The notes under the pieces were generated by a model. That model was not told where the DNA came from. It saw only the letters and a program-made list of their open reading frames with translations, and did not search any database. 41,122 nt of DNA. It comes from Acholeplasmataceae bacterium. Lineage in GTDB: Bacteria > Bacillota_I > Bacilli_A > ML615J-28 > CAG-313. Positions 18,163 through 26,893 of the stretch are shown piece by piece. The position numbers were made by a program, and so were the translations under genes. Each line of letters opens with the position of its first letter. The first letter of the stretch is position 1. The DNA is taken from NCBI GenBank assembly GCA_012838545.1, contig DUPC01000006.1, positions 71,903 to 113,024 on the forward strand, written 5' to 3'.

Positions 18163-19524
18163 TTAACTTTTTTTTCTGCGGATTACCAAAGCAATAATCA
18201 AACACAATCCCCAATAGGTGAAAAAGCTTTCCACGGTACCGATACAACCCCAGCAATTATGGACTACTTTGGAATTTGAAAAGGCTATCGTTTCAATTTC
18301 GTTATTCTCATCTAAAATGAAGTGATATTCGTTCCCGGTTCTTGTGTAATCAGCAGTATTTTTCCTGATTTTTTCATCCGAATTTACGATTAACTCGATT
18401 GAGGAAACCGATTTCCAATGATTTCCCGGATTAGTAAAAAACGATAGTTCCATACGGGATTCTTTATATCTTCCCAAATATATTGCGAAAACCGGCATTT
18501 CATAGGAGATTTCGATTTCGGTAATTGATTCAGCGCTAAATTCGGCACTAAATTCCAAACTAAAACAATAATAATCATTTAAGGTGCGGTCATATTCCGT
18601 ACCCAACCAATAATTTGGGGAATTATTATAGTGTTTTCTATATTCCAAATAACTATCGATTGTATGAAAAAAAGCTTTTTCAAAAGCGGATTTATAACCC
18701 AAAGAGTAGTTATCTAAATAACCTTTGTTTAAATAAGAACTTAAACTAACTGGTTCTTTTTGGACTTGTGCCGGTTCAAGCAATTTGCCTGGTCTCAACA
18801 CTTGACCATGATCCTCTAGTTCGACGGATTCACATTCAATTTCCACATCTTCCGAAACAAAAAAATAGCCTACTTCTTCGCTCGAAAAAATTTTGCTTTG
18901 AAAAAGATCGACAAAAAGGGCGTCACTTGATGCATTTGTAACATTTACCGTTGTTTGTACTAGAGAACCTTCTTCTGTTATTTTAGGGTTTGTTATCGTG
19001 ATTAGATAGCCATCAGTATCATTTTGAAATTGATACTCTTTAATCATGTTTAGATCATACTTTTCTTTAGAAAAGTTCTTAATCCAATCACTGAAAGAGT
19101 AGCTTTTATCTTCCTCGTTAAATTTAAAATTTCTTACATAATTCTTAAACAATATCTCAGGTTCAACCGATTGGCCGTTAACCTTAATCTCAAATTCGCG
19201 GGGCAAAAAGATAAACCGAGAAATAAAAGGAAATGCAAAAGTTACGGTTTGAGCTGCATCACCGTTATATATTTCATAATATAAGTCTACTTTACCTTGT
19301 CTTTCGACTAGATAATCCATTTCTAAATCTTTTTCCTTTAAAATCTCAAGGTAATATCTTTGTTGGGTTATTTCCAGCGTAGTTTCTTCCAACGGAATTA
19401 TTCCCGAAAAAGTCGTTTGATCATCTGCGGGACTAGGAAGCGGGGGAGATGCAAATACTTCAATTTTAAAACTTGTCAATATCCCCATTAGCAAAATTAA
19501 CGCTATTAAGAATTTTTTCATCAT
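18163..19524 (-). CDS. Exported, C-terminally membrane-anchored protein of unknown function
   Basis: About 453 residues. The start is placed at the ATG at 19524 (or the next codon, 19521), because the upstream in-frame TTG at 19539 begins inside the region holding the AAAGGGGAAG ribosome site. An N-terminal signal peptide (KKFLIALILLMGILTSF) is followed by a large beta-rich extracytoplasmic region and ends in CWGC, a membrane helix (WGLCLIIALVI) and the positive stop-transfer RRKKS. The predicted topology is a surface domain tethered by its C-terminus. I do not recognise the family. A promoter lies directly upstream (19566-19594). The GyrI-like gene follows after 47 bases. The paired cysteines just outside the membrane could form a disulfide or bind metal, but this is speculative. 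Confidence 0.75.
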   Translation of the reverse strand: MMKKFLIALILLMGILTSFKIEVFASPPLPSPADDQTTFSGIIPLEETTLEITQQRYYLEILKEKDLEMDYLVERQGKVDLYYEIYNGDAAQTVTFAFPFISRFIFLPREFEIKVNGQSVEPEILFKNYVRNFKFNEEDKSYSFSDWIKNFSKEKYDLNMIKEYQFQNDTDGYLITITNPKITEEGSLVQTTVNVTNASSDALFVDLFQSKIFSSEEVGYFFVSEDVEIECESVELEDHGQVLRPGKLLEPAQVQKEPVSLSSYLNKGYLDNYSLGYKSAFEKAFFHTIDSYLEYRKHYNNSPNYWLGTEYDRTLNDYYCFSLEFSAEFSAESITEIEISYEMPVFAIYLGRYKESRMELSFFTNPGNHWKSVSSIELIVNSDEKIRKNTADYTRTGNEYHFILDENNEIETIAFSNSKVVHNCWGCIGTVESFFTYWGLCLIIALVIRRKKS

Positions 19525-19565
19525 TTCTTCCCCTTTCAAACAATTAAAAAAAACTTCTTTATTTC

Positions 19566-19594
19566 ATTATACTAAACCAGAAACAGAAAAGCAA
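19566..19594 (-). promoter_or_regulatory. Promoter of the exported-protein gene
   Basis: On the - strand TTGCTT (-35, 19589-19594), a 17-base spacer and TATAAT (-10, 19566-19571), about 42 bases ahead of the start codon. Confidence 0.75.
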
Positions 19595-19639
19595 GCAAAT
19601 GTTTAACCCCCCTTTTCTAAAAGCTTTTTTTTCTTTGTA

Positions 19640-19948
19640 TCATGAGGTTTTAATTTCGGAAAACAAGACCGGCAATTGTACTGTGTCCTCACAAGAAGCG
19701 TTCAAATTCTCCCCCATAATATCTTTGACCCTAGATATCAACAAAGCATCTTTGTCAAAAAATCCGAAGCATAGAGCCATTCAAATTTTGGAAATCCTTC
19801 CTCTTTTAATAAATAGCTATTTTTGTTAAATCCGCCGTATAAGGAACCCTCATCCAGTTACCCAATTCTCAACAAACGTTTGGTTATAGCGAGAACTGTT
19901 CCTCATGCATTTATAATCGTCTTGACGATGATCAATCAATATTGCATT
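19640..19948 (-). pseudogene. Decayed gene remnant, family not recognised
   Basis: Between the exported-protein promoter and the next terminator no intact gene is visible, but protein-like segments occur on the - strand in different frames, in order: one containing ILIDHRQDDYK and YNQTFVENWV, one containing LYGGFNKNSYLLKEEG and FPKFEWLY, and one containing DALLISRVKDIMGENLNASC and QLPVLFSEI. Two frameshifts (one near a T6 run) would join them into about 100 residues ending at the TGA 19640-19642. Composition is that of a real protein, not random AT-rich DNA. Alternatively these are chance open stretches. Confidence 0.35.
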
Positions 19949-20041
19949 TTCATTCTTTTTTTTCCAACTTATTTCTCAATAAATACGCTACTTTTATCCT
20001 TTTTTAAATTTATCAGTTTTTTTTCTTCCAAGATTATCGGT

Positions 20042-20074
20042 AAAAAAAAAGATGGTGGTGTAAACCACCACCAT
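20042..20074 (-). terminator. Terminator of the opp operon
   Basis: ATGGTGGTG (20052-20060) pairs perfectly with CACCACCAT (20066-20074) around a 5-base loop, and on the - strand nine T follow. It is 60 bases past the last gene of the opp operon. A T-run on the + strand side is short, so it works mainly for the - strand. Confidence 0.9.
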
Positions 20075-20134
20075 TTTATATACTCGTTTTTAGGGAGACT
20101 TGTTTATTGAATTGGAAATCAACTAAAAAATAAA

Positions 20135-20851
20135 TTATAAGATTTTCTTAATTTGATTTACATGGAATTCATAATATAGACTTGGACGATATGTATCGGT
20201 ATACATCATAACTGCTTTCCTCGAAGGAGTGTGAATACCAACATTAATAATCGATACGACACCTCTTTGCGACCTAACAAAGGCTATTTCTTTTATTTGT
20301 TCTTTAACTTCATCGGTTAAATCGGAAATTTCCCGAATTTGGGTAACAAATAATTTGTCGGTCTTTTTCTTTTGTTTATGCAATTCTGCGTGCAAACTGT
20401 CAATATCCTTGTCCACATCTTCAATAAAGAAAGCATTGGTTTTTGACAAAACGACCACTTCAAGCATAAATCGCTTGAATATTCGTTTTATATCATCTTT
20501 GGTTACCCGATAAAATAGAACATAGTTCTTACTATTCCCCTTCATTTCATAGCCATTGTTTTGCAGCACTCTTTCCAAGTCTTTTAGGTTTTTTGCTGTA
20601 TGTAGCGGTGGACCCGCATTGGCTCGTATTCTGATAATATAACTGAAATTTGTTAATTCGTCTAAACGGCCTCGGAAAATACCGCTAATTATCATCAATA
20701 CAACCAATAAAATAAACCAAATCAAATAAGCTATATCTTGGGGAATAAAGAAGAAAGAAAGGATTCCAACAACAACTGCTACAATGATGATACCAATAAA
20801 CAAAAATAGGTTTGTTAAAAAGCGCCTATTTATTTTCTTTAAATCGTCCAT
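20135..20851 (-). CDS. Membrane protein of unknown function, last gene of opp operon
   Basis: A 238-residue protein with two N-terminal membrane helices (about 12-34 and 39-59) and a soluble, probably cytoplasmic C-terminal part of mixed alpha/beta character containing a lysine-rich helix (HAELHKQKKKTDKL). I do not recognise a family. An AGGTGA ribosome site lies just before the ATG and the gene follows the preceding small membrane protein by 8 bases, so it is part of the opp transcript and ends before a strong terminator. A role in the Opp complex, for example as an accessory or modulating subunit, is conceivable only from position. Confidence 0.7.
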   Translation of the reverse strand: MDDLKKINRRFLTNLFLFIGIIIVAVVVGILSFFFIPQDIAYLIWFILLVVLMIISGIFRGRLDELTNFSYIIRIRANAGPPLHTAKNLKDLERVLQNNGYEMKGNSKNYVLFYRVTKDDIKRIFKRFMLEVVVLSKTNAFFIEDVDKDIDSLHAELHKQKKKTDKLFVTQIREISDLTDEVKEQIKEIAFVRSQRGVVSIINVGIHTPSRKAVMMYTDTYRPSLYYEFHVNQIKKIL

Positions 20852-20859
20852 AAAATCAC

Positions 20860-21228
20860 CTAATTACGAAAAACAATAATAGCAAAAATAATGCCTGTTA
20901 ACATGATTAAAAATGAGGAAACAATCAATTCTTTAAAAAATCCGACATTGGTTTTTTTTGATTTATACTCTTTATAATCACTGAAAGTAGGGAATTCTTG
21001 TTTAGCGTTTTTATTGAAAAGCAACTTAAGAATATACCCCATTCCGTGAAATACTTGGAAGGCCCCCGTTAAAGCTACTAACGATGGCAAAAAGAAGACA
21101 ATTCCAATCACAAATGTTATATTGGAAACAGATTCTAAAGAAAATTGCATTCCATATATAGATGCATGCGTCAAAAATGCTAAACCAAGCAAGATTATAG
21201 TAAAAATCAAGAAACGAAAAATGCTCAT
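20860..21228 (-). CDS. Small three-helix membrane protein (possibly DUF3899-like)
   Basis: A 122-residue protein with three predicted membrane helices (about 5-25, 36-60 and 98-118) and a charged loop (FPTFSDYKEYKSKK) between the second and third. The size, helix layout and the FxDYxEYK loop recall small Firmicute DUF3899 proteins, which I hold only as a weak suggestion. Its ATG overlaps the TGA of oppF (ATGA), so it is translated together with the transporter ATPase, and the next unknown membrane protein follows by 8 bases. Translational coupling to oppF makes a link to the Opp transporter plausible but unproven. Confidence 0.7.
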   Translation of the reverse strand: MSIFRFLIFTIILLGLAFLTHASIYGMQFSLESVSNITFVIGIVFFLPSLVALTGAFQVFHGMGYILKLLFNKNAKQEFPTFSDYKEYKSKKTNVGFFKELIVSSFLIMLTGIIFAIIVFRN

Positions 21229-22643
21229 TTTAAACTAGCCTTATACCGCTTGAATTCCTCTTCATTACATAATACAAGGTGATCTTCTTCGATTTCTCGG
21301 AAGGTTGGCGCTTCTTTGCTGTAATCGTGTTCAGCCATTGGATCATACCTTACTGTCTTTCCGCGTTTGCTTTCATAGAATGGGTCGGGTTGCGGAATAG
21401 CCGCAAGCAACGATTTGGTATATGGATGCAATGGGTTATTAAAGATTTTTTCTTTATCGCCCATTTCCACGATTTTACCAAAATACATGACCGCAAGTCG
21501 ATCTGTAAAGTATTTAACGACCGACAAGTCATGGGCAATGAACAAAATGGTAATGCCCATTTCTTCTCTTAAGTCATTTAGCAAGTTAATGACTTGCGCA
21601 CGAATCGAAACGTCAAGGTTAGAAATAGGTTCATCCGCAATTATAAACGACGGTTCTACCACCAATGCCCGGGCAATCCCGATTCTTTGGCGTTGTCCGC
21701 CGCTGAATTCATGAGGATATCGGGAAGCATGTTCAGGCAATAGGTTAACCTTGCGCAATGCTTCATTAACTCTTTCTTCGATTTCCCGTTCATTCTTAAC
21801 TCCATTAATTCTTAAACCTTCGGCTACAATTTCTTTAATAACCATTCTTGGGTTTAAGGAAGCAATCGGGTCTTGGAAAATCATTTGCATTTTACGCATT
21901 AAGAACTTATTGCGATAACGAATATTGTATTTCAATTCTTTGACGTCTTGGTTGAATCGAACTTTATTTAGTTTCAACTGCTTTTCTGCATGTTTTAATT
22001 TCTTTTGGAAAGCTTTTAATTGTTGAGTTTTTTCTTTAACCAACAATTTGTCGGCTTTATTGACGTTTTCCAATTCTTTTTTGGCAAATTCTATTTCTTT
22101 TTGAGATTCATCAATATGGCCTTTCGCCTCTTCATCAAGCGTTTTGTATTTTTCCACAAGTTTTTTGTATTCATCAAGGTTTTCAAGATTCTTTAAAGCT
22201 TCCAAGTCTTCTTCCTTGACTTGCTTTTCAAAATGACTGTCGCGTCTTGCGGAACGTAGGACTTCCAAAGAATCAGCAATTTTTTTGTTCCATTCTTCTA
22301 ATTCATAATCCGAAAGCCCATTGGCCTTAGCTTCGTTGAAAGCTCTTACAAGTTCTTTGTGTTGTTTCTTATGTTTCTTGTAATCAGCAATAATTCTAAC
22401 ACCGTTAAAGTATACTTCTCCCCCGGTGGCATCATACAATTTGATAATGGTACGACCCGTGGTTGTTTTTCCACAACCTGATTCGCCTACCAAGGAGAAA
22501 ACTTCGCCTTTATAAATCGTGAAAGAAATGTCATCAACAGCTTTAATAATTGCTTTGTTTCTTCCGCCACCAACTTTAAAGTATTGTTTTAGATTTTCTA
22601 CTCTTAAAATTTCTTCTCTATTATTCTTTGTCAAACTGTTCAC
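21225..22643 (-). CDS. oppF: Oligopeptide ABC transporter ATPase OppF with coiled-coil insertion
   Basis: A 472-residue ATPase that powers peptide import with OppD. Walker A is GESGCGKT (53-60), the Q-loop Gln257 (IFQDP), the signature FSGGQRQR and Walker B IIADEP are intact, and the C-terminal oligopeptide/dipeptide domain ([12 protein letters not shown]) is present. Residues about 85-250, between Walker A and the Q-loop, are a highly charged Lys/Glu-rich helical insertion absent from ordinary OppF (about 310 residues). The start is non-ATG: GTG at 22643, or TTG at 22634, which sits better behind the AGGTGA ribosome site. It overlaps the end of oppD by 23 bases and is translationally coupled to the small membrane protein downstream. 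Confidence 0.92.
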   Translation of the reverse strand: MNSLTKNNREEILRVENLKQYFKVGGGRNKAIIKAVDDISFTIYKGEVFSLVGESGCGKTTTGRTIIKLYDATGGEVYFNGVRIIADYKKHKKQHKELVRAFNEAKANGLSDYELEEWNKKIADSLEVLRSARRDSHFEKQVKEEDLEALKNLENLDEYKKLVEKYKTLDEEAKGHIDESQKEIEFAKKELENVNKADKLLVKEKTQQLKAFQKKLKHAEKQLKLNKVRFNQDVKELKYNIRYRNKFLMRKMQMIFQDPIASLNPRMVIKEIVAEGLRINGVKNEREIEERVNEALRKVNLLPEHASRYPHEFSGGQRQRIGIARALVVEPSFIIADEPISNLDVSIRAQVINLLNDLREEMGITILFIAHDLSVVKYFTDRLAVMYFGKIVEMGDKEKIFNNPLHPYTKSLLAAIPQPDPFYESKRGKTVRYDPMAEHDYSKEAPTFREIEEDHLVLCNEEEFKRYKASLK

Positions 22644-24138
22644 CTACACTTCTCGCTTTAAAACGTGCAATTCTTTCGGAGATGATTTTTGGCATCTCAA
22701 CCCTAGGTGCATTCTCATGTAAAAGCCAGGTTGCAGCATAATGTGTGTCTGAGACTTTAAAAAATGGCGGATGTTTTTCAAAATCGATTTTTAAAGCATA
22801 CTCATTTCTTTCTGCAAAAGCATCACCTTTTGGTGGGAATAACATATCAGGCGGAGTACCTGGAATTGATACCAGTTTGACTTTGGTATCCAAATCAGGT
22901 ACGCTTGATAACAATGCCCAAGTATACGGGTGTTTGGAATTGTAGAATATTTCTTCGCTTGTTCCGTATTCCACAATTTTACCTGCATACATAACCGCAA
23001 TCCTATCTGCCATGTTAGCTACAACACCTAAATCATGCGTAATGAAAATAACGGACAAATCGCGTTCTTTTTTAATTTGTTTAATCAAGTCGAGAATTTG
23101 TCCTTGAATAGTAACGTCAAGGGCTGTTGTTGGTTCATCGCAAATGAGGATTTCCGGGTCAGCCATCAAAGCAATCGCGATAACGACTCTTTGTCTCATA
23201 CCGCCGGAAAACTGAAACGGATATTGATGGAATCTTTTTTCAGGATCCGGGATATTAACTTCTCTCATAATTCTGATTGCTTTTTCATATGCTTCTTTTT
23301 TGGTTACTTTGAATTTTCTGCGTAGTTGTTCTTTTGCGTCTTTTATTTCTTGCCTAATTTGACGAATTTCTTCTAGGGCATTTTTATAAGCTTCGGAGTT
23401 TTGGTCCATTTTGTTAAGCCTTGTTCTTTTTGTTGCAAGTTTGTTTTTAAGATCATTAATTGCGGCATTATTTTCTCTGGTTAGTTCTACTTTTTCTTTC
23501 TTGACTTGCGAAACAGCCCGTTTTTTAGCTTCCAAATATTTTTCTTTTAAAGCAGGTAAATCTTTCTTAAAGTTTTCAATTCTTTCCTTTTTAACTGCTT
23601 TTTGTTCTTTGATTTTTTCGGCCTTTTCTTTTTTGGATAAAGACTCGTCAAGTTTTATGTCCATCATCTTATTTTGATAAGCTGCTTTTTCAAGCCTGAT
23701 GGCTTGCAACTTATTCAAATAATCATGATATTCAACATGATATAAATCCCTAAGGCGGTTTTTCATGCGATTTCCGTTAACGAGCATTGCTTCGGTAATT
23801 TGCTTGCCGATTTTCATCGTTGGATTCAAACTGGAAAGCGGGTCTTGGAAGATCATACCAATCTTTTTACCACGAATTTGGTGGAAATTGGCTTCGGATA
23901 GTTTTGTCAAGTCCTGATTGCGATAATTGATTTCGCCATCATCGATGATACCGTTGCGAGCCAAAATTCCCATTATGGCACGATTGGTGACGCTTTTTCC
24001 CGAACCGGATTCGCCCACGATTGCAAATGTTTCGCCCTTATACAAATCAAACGAAACACCTCTGACTGCCCTTACTAAACCGTTGGGGGTCTTAAATGAA
24101 ATTGTCAAATTCTTTACTTCTAATATTTTCTCTTTCAT
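22621..24138 (-). CDS. oppD: Oligopeptide ABC transporter ATPase OppD with coiled-coil insertion
   Basis: A 505-residue ATPase of the peptide importer. Walker A is GESGSGKS (42-49), Q-loop Gln98, signature FSGGMRQR (310-317), Walker B ILICDEP, and the C-terminal HPYTWALLSSVPDL plus the PPDMLFPPKGDAFAERN region of the oligopeptide-binding ATPase C domain; the usual iron-sulfur cysteines of that region are not evident (FAERN replaces FxxRC). Residues about 125-275, after the Q-loop and before the signature, are a Lys/Glu-rich helical insertion, so the protein is roughly 150 residues longer than usual. It starts one base after the stop of oppC and overlaps oppF by 23 bases. The insertion site differs from that in OppF. 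Confidence 0.92.
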   Translation of the reverse strand: MKEKILEVKNLTISFKTPNGLVRAVRGVSFDLYKGETFAIVGESGSGKSVTNRAIMGILARNGIIDDGEINYRNQDLTKLSEANFHQIRGKKIGMIFQDPLSSLNPTMKIGKQITEAMLVNGNRMKNRLRDLYHVEYHDYLNKLQAIRLEKAAYQNKMMDIKLDESLSKKEKAEKIKEQKAVKKERIENFKKDLPALKEKYLEAKKRAVSQVKKEKVELTRENNAAINDLKNKLATKRTRLNKMDQNSEAYKNALEEIRQIRQEIKDAKEQLRRKFKVTKKEAYEKAIRIMREVNIPDPEKRFHQYPFQFSGGMRQRVVIAIALMADPEILICDEPTTALDVTIQGQILDLIKQIKKERDLSVIFITHDLGVVANMADRIAVMYAGKIVEYGTSEEIFYNSKHPYTWALLSSVPDLDTKVKLVSIPGTPPDMLFPPKGDAFAERNEYALKIDFEKHPPFFKVSDTHYAATWLLHENAPRVEMPKIISERIARFKARSVGEQFDKE

Positions 24139-24139
24139 C

Positions 24140-26893
24140 TTAATTACCCCTTAACTGTGGATTAAGCGCATCTCTTAGGGCGTTTCCAAACATATTGAAT
24201 GAGATCATCAAGATGGACACGATAACTGTCGGAGCGATAATCATCCATAGGTTACCGGCAAATATCTGTTGTTGACCTTCATTCAAAATAACCCCGATGG
24301 AAGTTCCGGTTAATTCAACTGGACCTAATTTTAAGGTTTGTCCGCTACCGATACCAAAACCTAGATACGATAGGTTCATTTCAAGGAAAATAACAGATGG
24401 AATACTTAAAATGACCCGTGTAATAATTGTTCCGATGGCATTTGGTAAAATGTGCTTAAAGATAATTCGGCGGTCGCGCGCACCGAGGGTTCTTGCAGCA
24501 AGAACATATTCACGGCCTTTATATCGGTAGAATTGAATTCTGGTAATGGAAGCTGCGCCTATCCATCCATCGTAAATCATAAATATAAACAAGGCTAAGA
24601 ATCCCGGGCCAATAAGGACCGAAATAATACTGATCATCGTTATTTGCGGGAACGAGCCCCAAATGTCTTTGAAGCGTTCCATTAAAATATCGACTTGGCC
24701 GCCGTAGTAGGCACTGATGGCACCCCAAATGATACCAACAAGAATATTAACGATAGACGACATAAAACCTAATAATAGCGAGGTTCTTAAACCCAACCAA
24801 ATCAATGTGAATAAGTCGCGACCAAAGGTATCTGTACCAAACAAGAAGAAAGGCGGATTATCAAAGCCAATAACACGAGCTCCGTCCATCATGACAAAAT
24901 AGTTGAAATATTCTTTGCCGCCGATAACGTAGCCTTCAAATTTAATGACTTCTTTAATTGGATATTCATCGCCAAAAGTCCAAGACTTTTTGGTTTCATC
25001 TTTATAAACAATCGATTCTTCCATGCCTGGGTTTTCGGCTAAAATTTGATCGTATTCGCTTTTACCGATGGTTTTTTCTTTTGGCGAAAAGAGCGCACCG
25101 TAAACATCATAAACAAAACTTGCTTGAGTCCTTTGGGCGTTTTTACGATTATAACGTCCACGTTCGGAACTTATACCAATGAATGGGTTAAATTTGGCAA
25201 GTTCTTCTTGGCCAAAAATAACTTCTTCGCCATTATTAATTGTTATTTGATCAATTCCGATAACACTGCCTTCAGATATGCTTGCTTCATCGGTTACAAC
25301 CCGTAAAACCAAATAACCTTCCATCGATTCGATAGCTGATAAGTCCAGGTTTTGGGTTCCTTCAGCAGTTATTGTGCCCAAAAGCGTTAAAGTATTCCAA
25401 ATTTCTTGATTGGTTTCAACTTGGTTTTCGGAAAGATAAACCCAAAGTGCTCCTTTATTTAACGAACCGACTTCGATTGTCATAGTGCTTGTATTACTCA
25501 AAGCCACTTTGACGTCAGAAGCAATCGCATAACCATCTTGATCAGCAAAAACAATGATTTCATTGTTTCTTCTGCGGAATTTACCTTTTTCTTTTTCGCT
25601 ATCAATAACGAATTCGTCAAACGAGCTTAAAGCTTCATCGTCAAGCACGACGTTGCTGTCGCTGGATAGAACCGATAAACTATTAATCATTAAGAGATTT
25701 TCGGTATCCTCTGTTGACGAAGACGAATAAGCGATAACAATGTAGTAAGCCCCTGGTTGAGCACCTTGGTTAAATGGCGAGAAAGTGGATTCTCCATCCA
25801 TATTGGTAGTACCAACCAAGAATAATTGGTCATCTTCTTCATCCCATGATTCATAATCGCCGGCATTGTTGGACTTAGCCAAATAAACCTTGGCTGTGCC
25901 TTTACCGATTGAATCAATATTCAAAACGATTTGTGCATCGCCGGCTATAAAGATTTCGCTTTCCGAAACCACTGCATAACCATTAAATTCTGGGTCAATG
26001 ACTATCTCGTTTTTGGTTCCGGTAAAATGACCGCTTTCGGTTTGATTGACAACTACAAACGGTTTGAATTGCGATAACGGATAACCTTCGAATTCTTGGG
26101 TTTTCCCATTGGTTGTCAAGGTTAAGCTGTTAAGCGACAAAACATTGTCTGCGGTTGAGGAGATTCGGTTTACTTCGTACTTAACAATCAAATAACCTTT
26201 TATTCCCGGTGTGATTTTGGCAGATACGGTTGAAACACCCGCTTTGTTAATACTGCCTATATACACCAAATCATTCCAGGATTGGTAATTAGTGCCGGTC
26301 AAGTATTCGGAAATATATAGTTTAACGACACCGTCACCGATACTGTTAATGTCAAGAGTAACATCAGTATCTTCCTTAAATTCAATCTCTTCCGGAGAAC
26401 GGACGGAATAAGCTGTACGGCCGCGGTTTACAATCAGTTCATTGGTACCGCCGCGGTATTGTGAACTTCTAACCGAACCGATAACCACGTTATTTGTTAG
26501 GGTTGAGAAATCGATAAATTTAGGGTCGAAGTTAGACGGATAACCTAAACCGGTTTCTGGATCAATTGTATTGTAATCAATCGGTTGATTTTTATAGTAT
26601 TTTTTTCCATCAAAAATGCCTAATTTTTCCAATAGAGGAACTTTTGGCGGCAATGTATCAAGGGCGCTGTTGGTTTGTTTGTATAAACGATCGGGCGTAA
26701 AGATTGGAACGAAAATCGCTAATAAAATCATGATGGATAGAATGATTGTTGCAATAACATTATATCTGTTGCGCGAAAATCTCACCATCGCATCTTGAAA
26801 ATAAGTCAATTGCTTGGTTTTTAGCGGCTTATCGATAAATCGTTCTCTATCGTTTACAAGCTCAAAATATTCTTTTGGATATTTATTTTCCAT
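24140..26893 (-). CDS. oppC: Oligopeptide ABC transporter permease OppC with three-module extracytoplasmic insertion
   Basis: A 917-residue permease, three times the usual length. Residues 1-65 give the cytoplasmic start and first membrane helix (about 46-65); residues about 66-680 are extracytoplasmic; then FGTDTFGRDLFT (685-696), which normally follows the first helix closely, opens the standard five-helix OppC core with its EAA loop (YVLAARTLGARDRRIIFKHI, about 796-815). The insertion holds three tandem beta-rich modules of about 145 residues (133-280, 281-430, 431-574), each with an NEIIV-type strand, a GYAxxS turn, an SIGxGxxxVYLxE core and a closing xxINSLxx strand. It starts at 26893, sharing a base with the oppB stop (TAATG). 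The insertion may bind peptide, OppA or glycan at the surface; nothing in it is catalytic that I can see. Confidence 0.9.
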   Translation of the reverse strand: MENKYPKEYFELVNDRERFIDKPLKTKQLTYFQDAMVRFSRNRYNVIATIILSIMILLAIFVPIFTPDRLYKQTNSALDTLPPKVPLLEKLGIFDGKKYYKNQPIDYNTIDPETGLGYPSNFDPKFIDFSTLTNNVVIGSVRSSQYRGGTNELIVNRGRTAYSVRSPEEIEFKEDTDVTLDINSIGDGVVKLYISEYLTGTNYQSWNDLVYIGSINKAGVSTVSAKITPGIKGYLIVKYEVNRISSTADNVLSLNSLTLTTNGKTQEFEGYPLSQFKPFVVVNQTESGHFTGTKNEIVIDPEFNGYAVVSESEIFIAGDAQIVLNIDSIGKGTAKVYLAKSNNAGDYESWDEEDDQLFLVGTTNMDGESTFSPFNQGAQPGAYYIVIAYSSSSTEDTENLLMINSLSVLSSDSNVVLDDEALSSFDEFVIDSEKEKGKFRRRNNEIIVFADQDGYAIASDVKVALSNTSTMTIEVGSLNKGALWVYLSENQVETNQEIWNTLTLLGTITAEGTQNLDLSAIESMEGYLVLRVVTDEASISEGSVIGIDQITINNGEEVIFGQEELAKFNPFIGISSERGRYNRKNAQRTQASFVYDVYGALFSPKEKTIGKSEYDQILAENPGMEESIVYKDETKKSWTFGDEYPIKEVIKFEGYVIGGKEYFNYFVMMDGARVIGFDNPPFFLFGTDTFGRDLFTLIWLGLRTSLLLGFMSSIVNILVGIIWGAISAYYGGQVDILMERFKDIWGSFPQITMISIISVLIGPGFLALFIFMIYDGWIGAASITRIQFYRYKGREYVLAARTLGARDRRIIFKHILPNAIGTIITRVILSIPSVIFLEMNLSYLGFGIGSGQTLKLGPVELTGTSIGVILNEGQQQIFAGNLWMIIAPTVIVSILMISFNMFGNALRDALNPQLRGN
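25172..26497 (-). repeat. Three tandem modules coded within oppC
   Basis: Module 1 at 26497-26054, module 2 at 26053-25604 and module 3 at 25603-25172. They share the order of landmarks: NELIV / NEIVI / NEIIV, then AYSVRS / GYAVVS / GYAIAS, then DINSIGDGVVKLYIS / NIDSIGKGTAKVYLA / EVGSLNKGALWVYLS, then LVYIGSINKAG / LFLVGTTNMDG / LTLLGTITAEG. Conservation is at protein level only. Confidence 0.85.

Noticed and set aside
19823-20110. Open frame of 95 codons on the + strand
   Set aside because: It runs through the opp terminator hairpin, has no ribosome site and overlaps better protein-like segments on the opposite strand.
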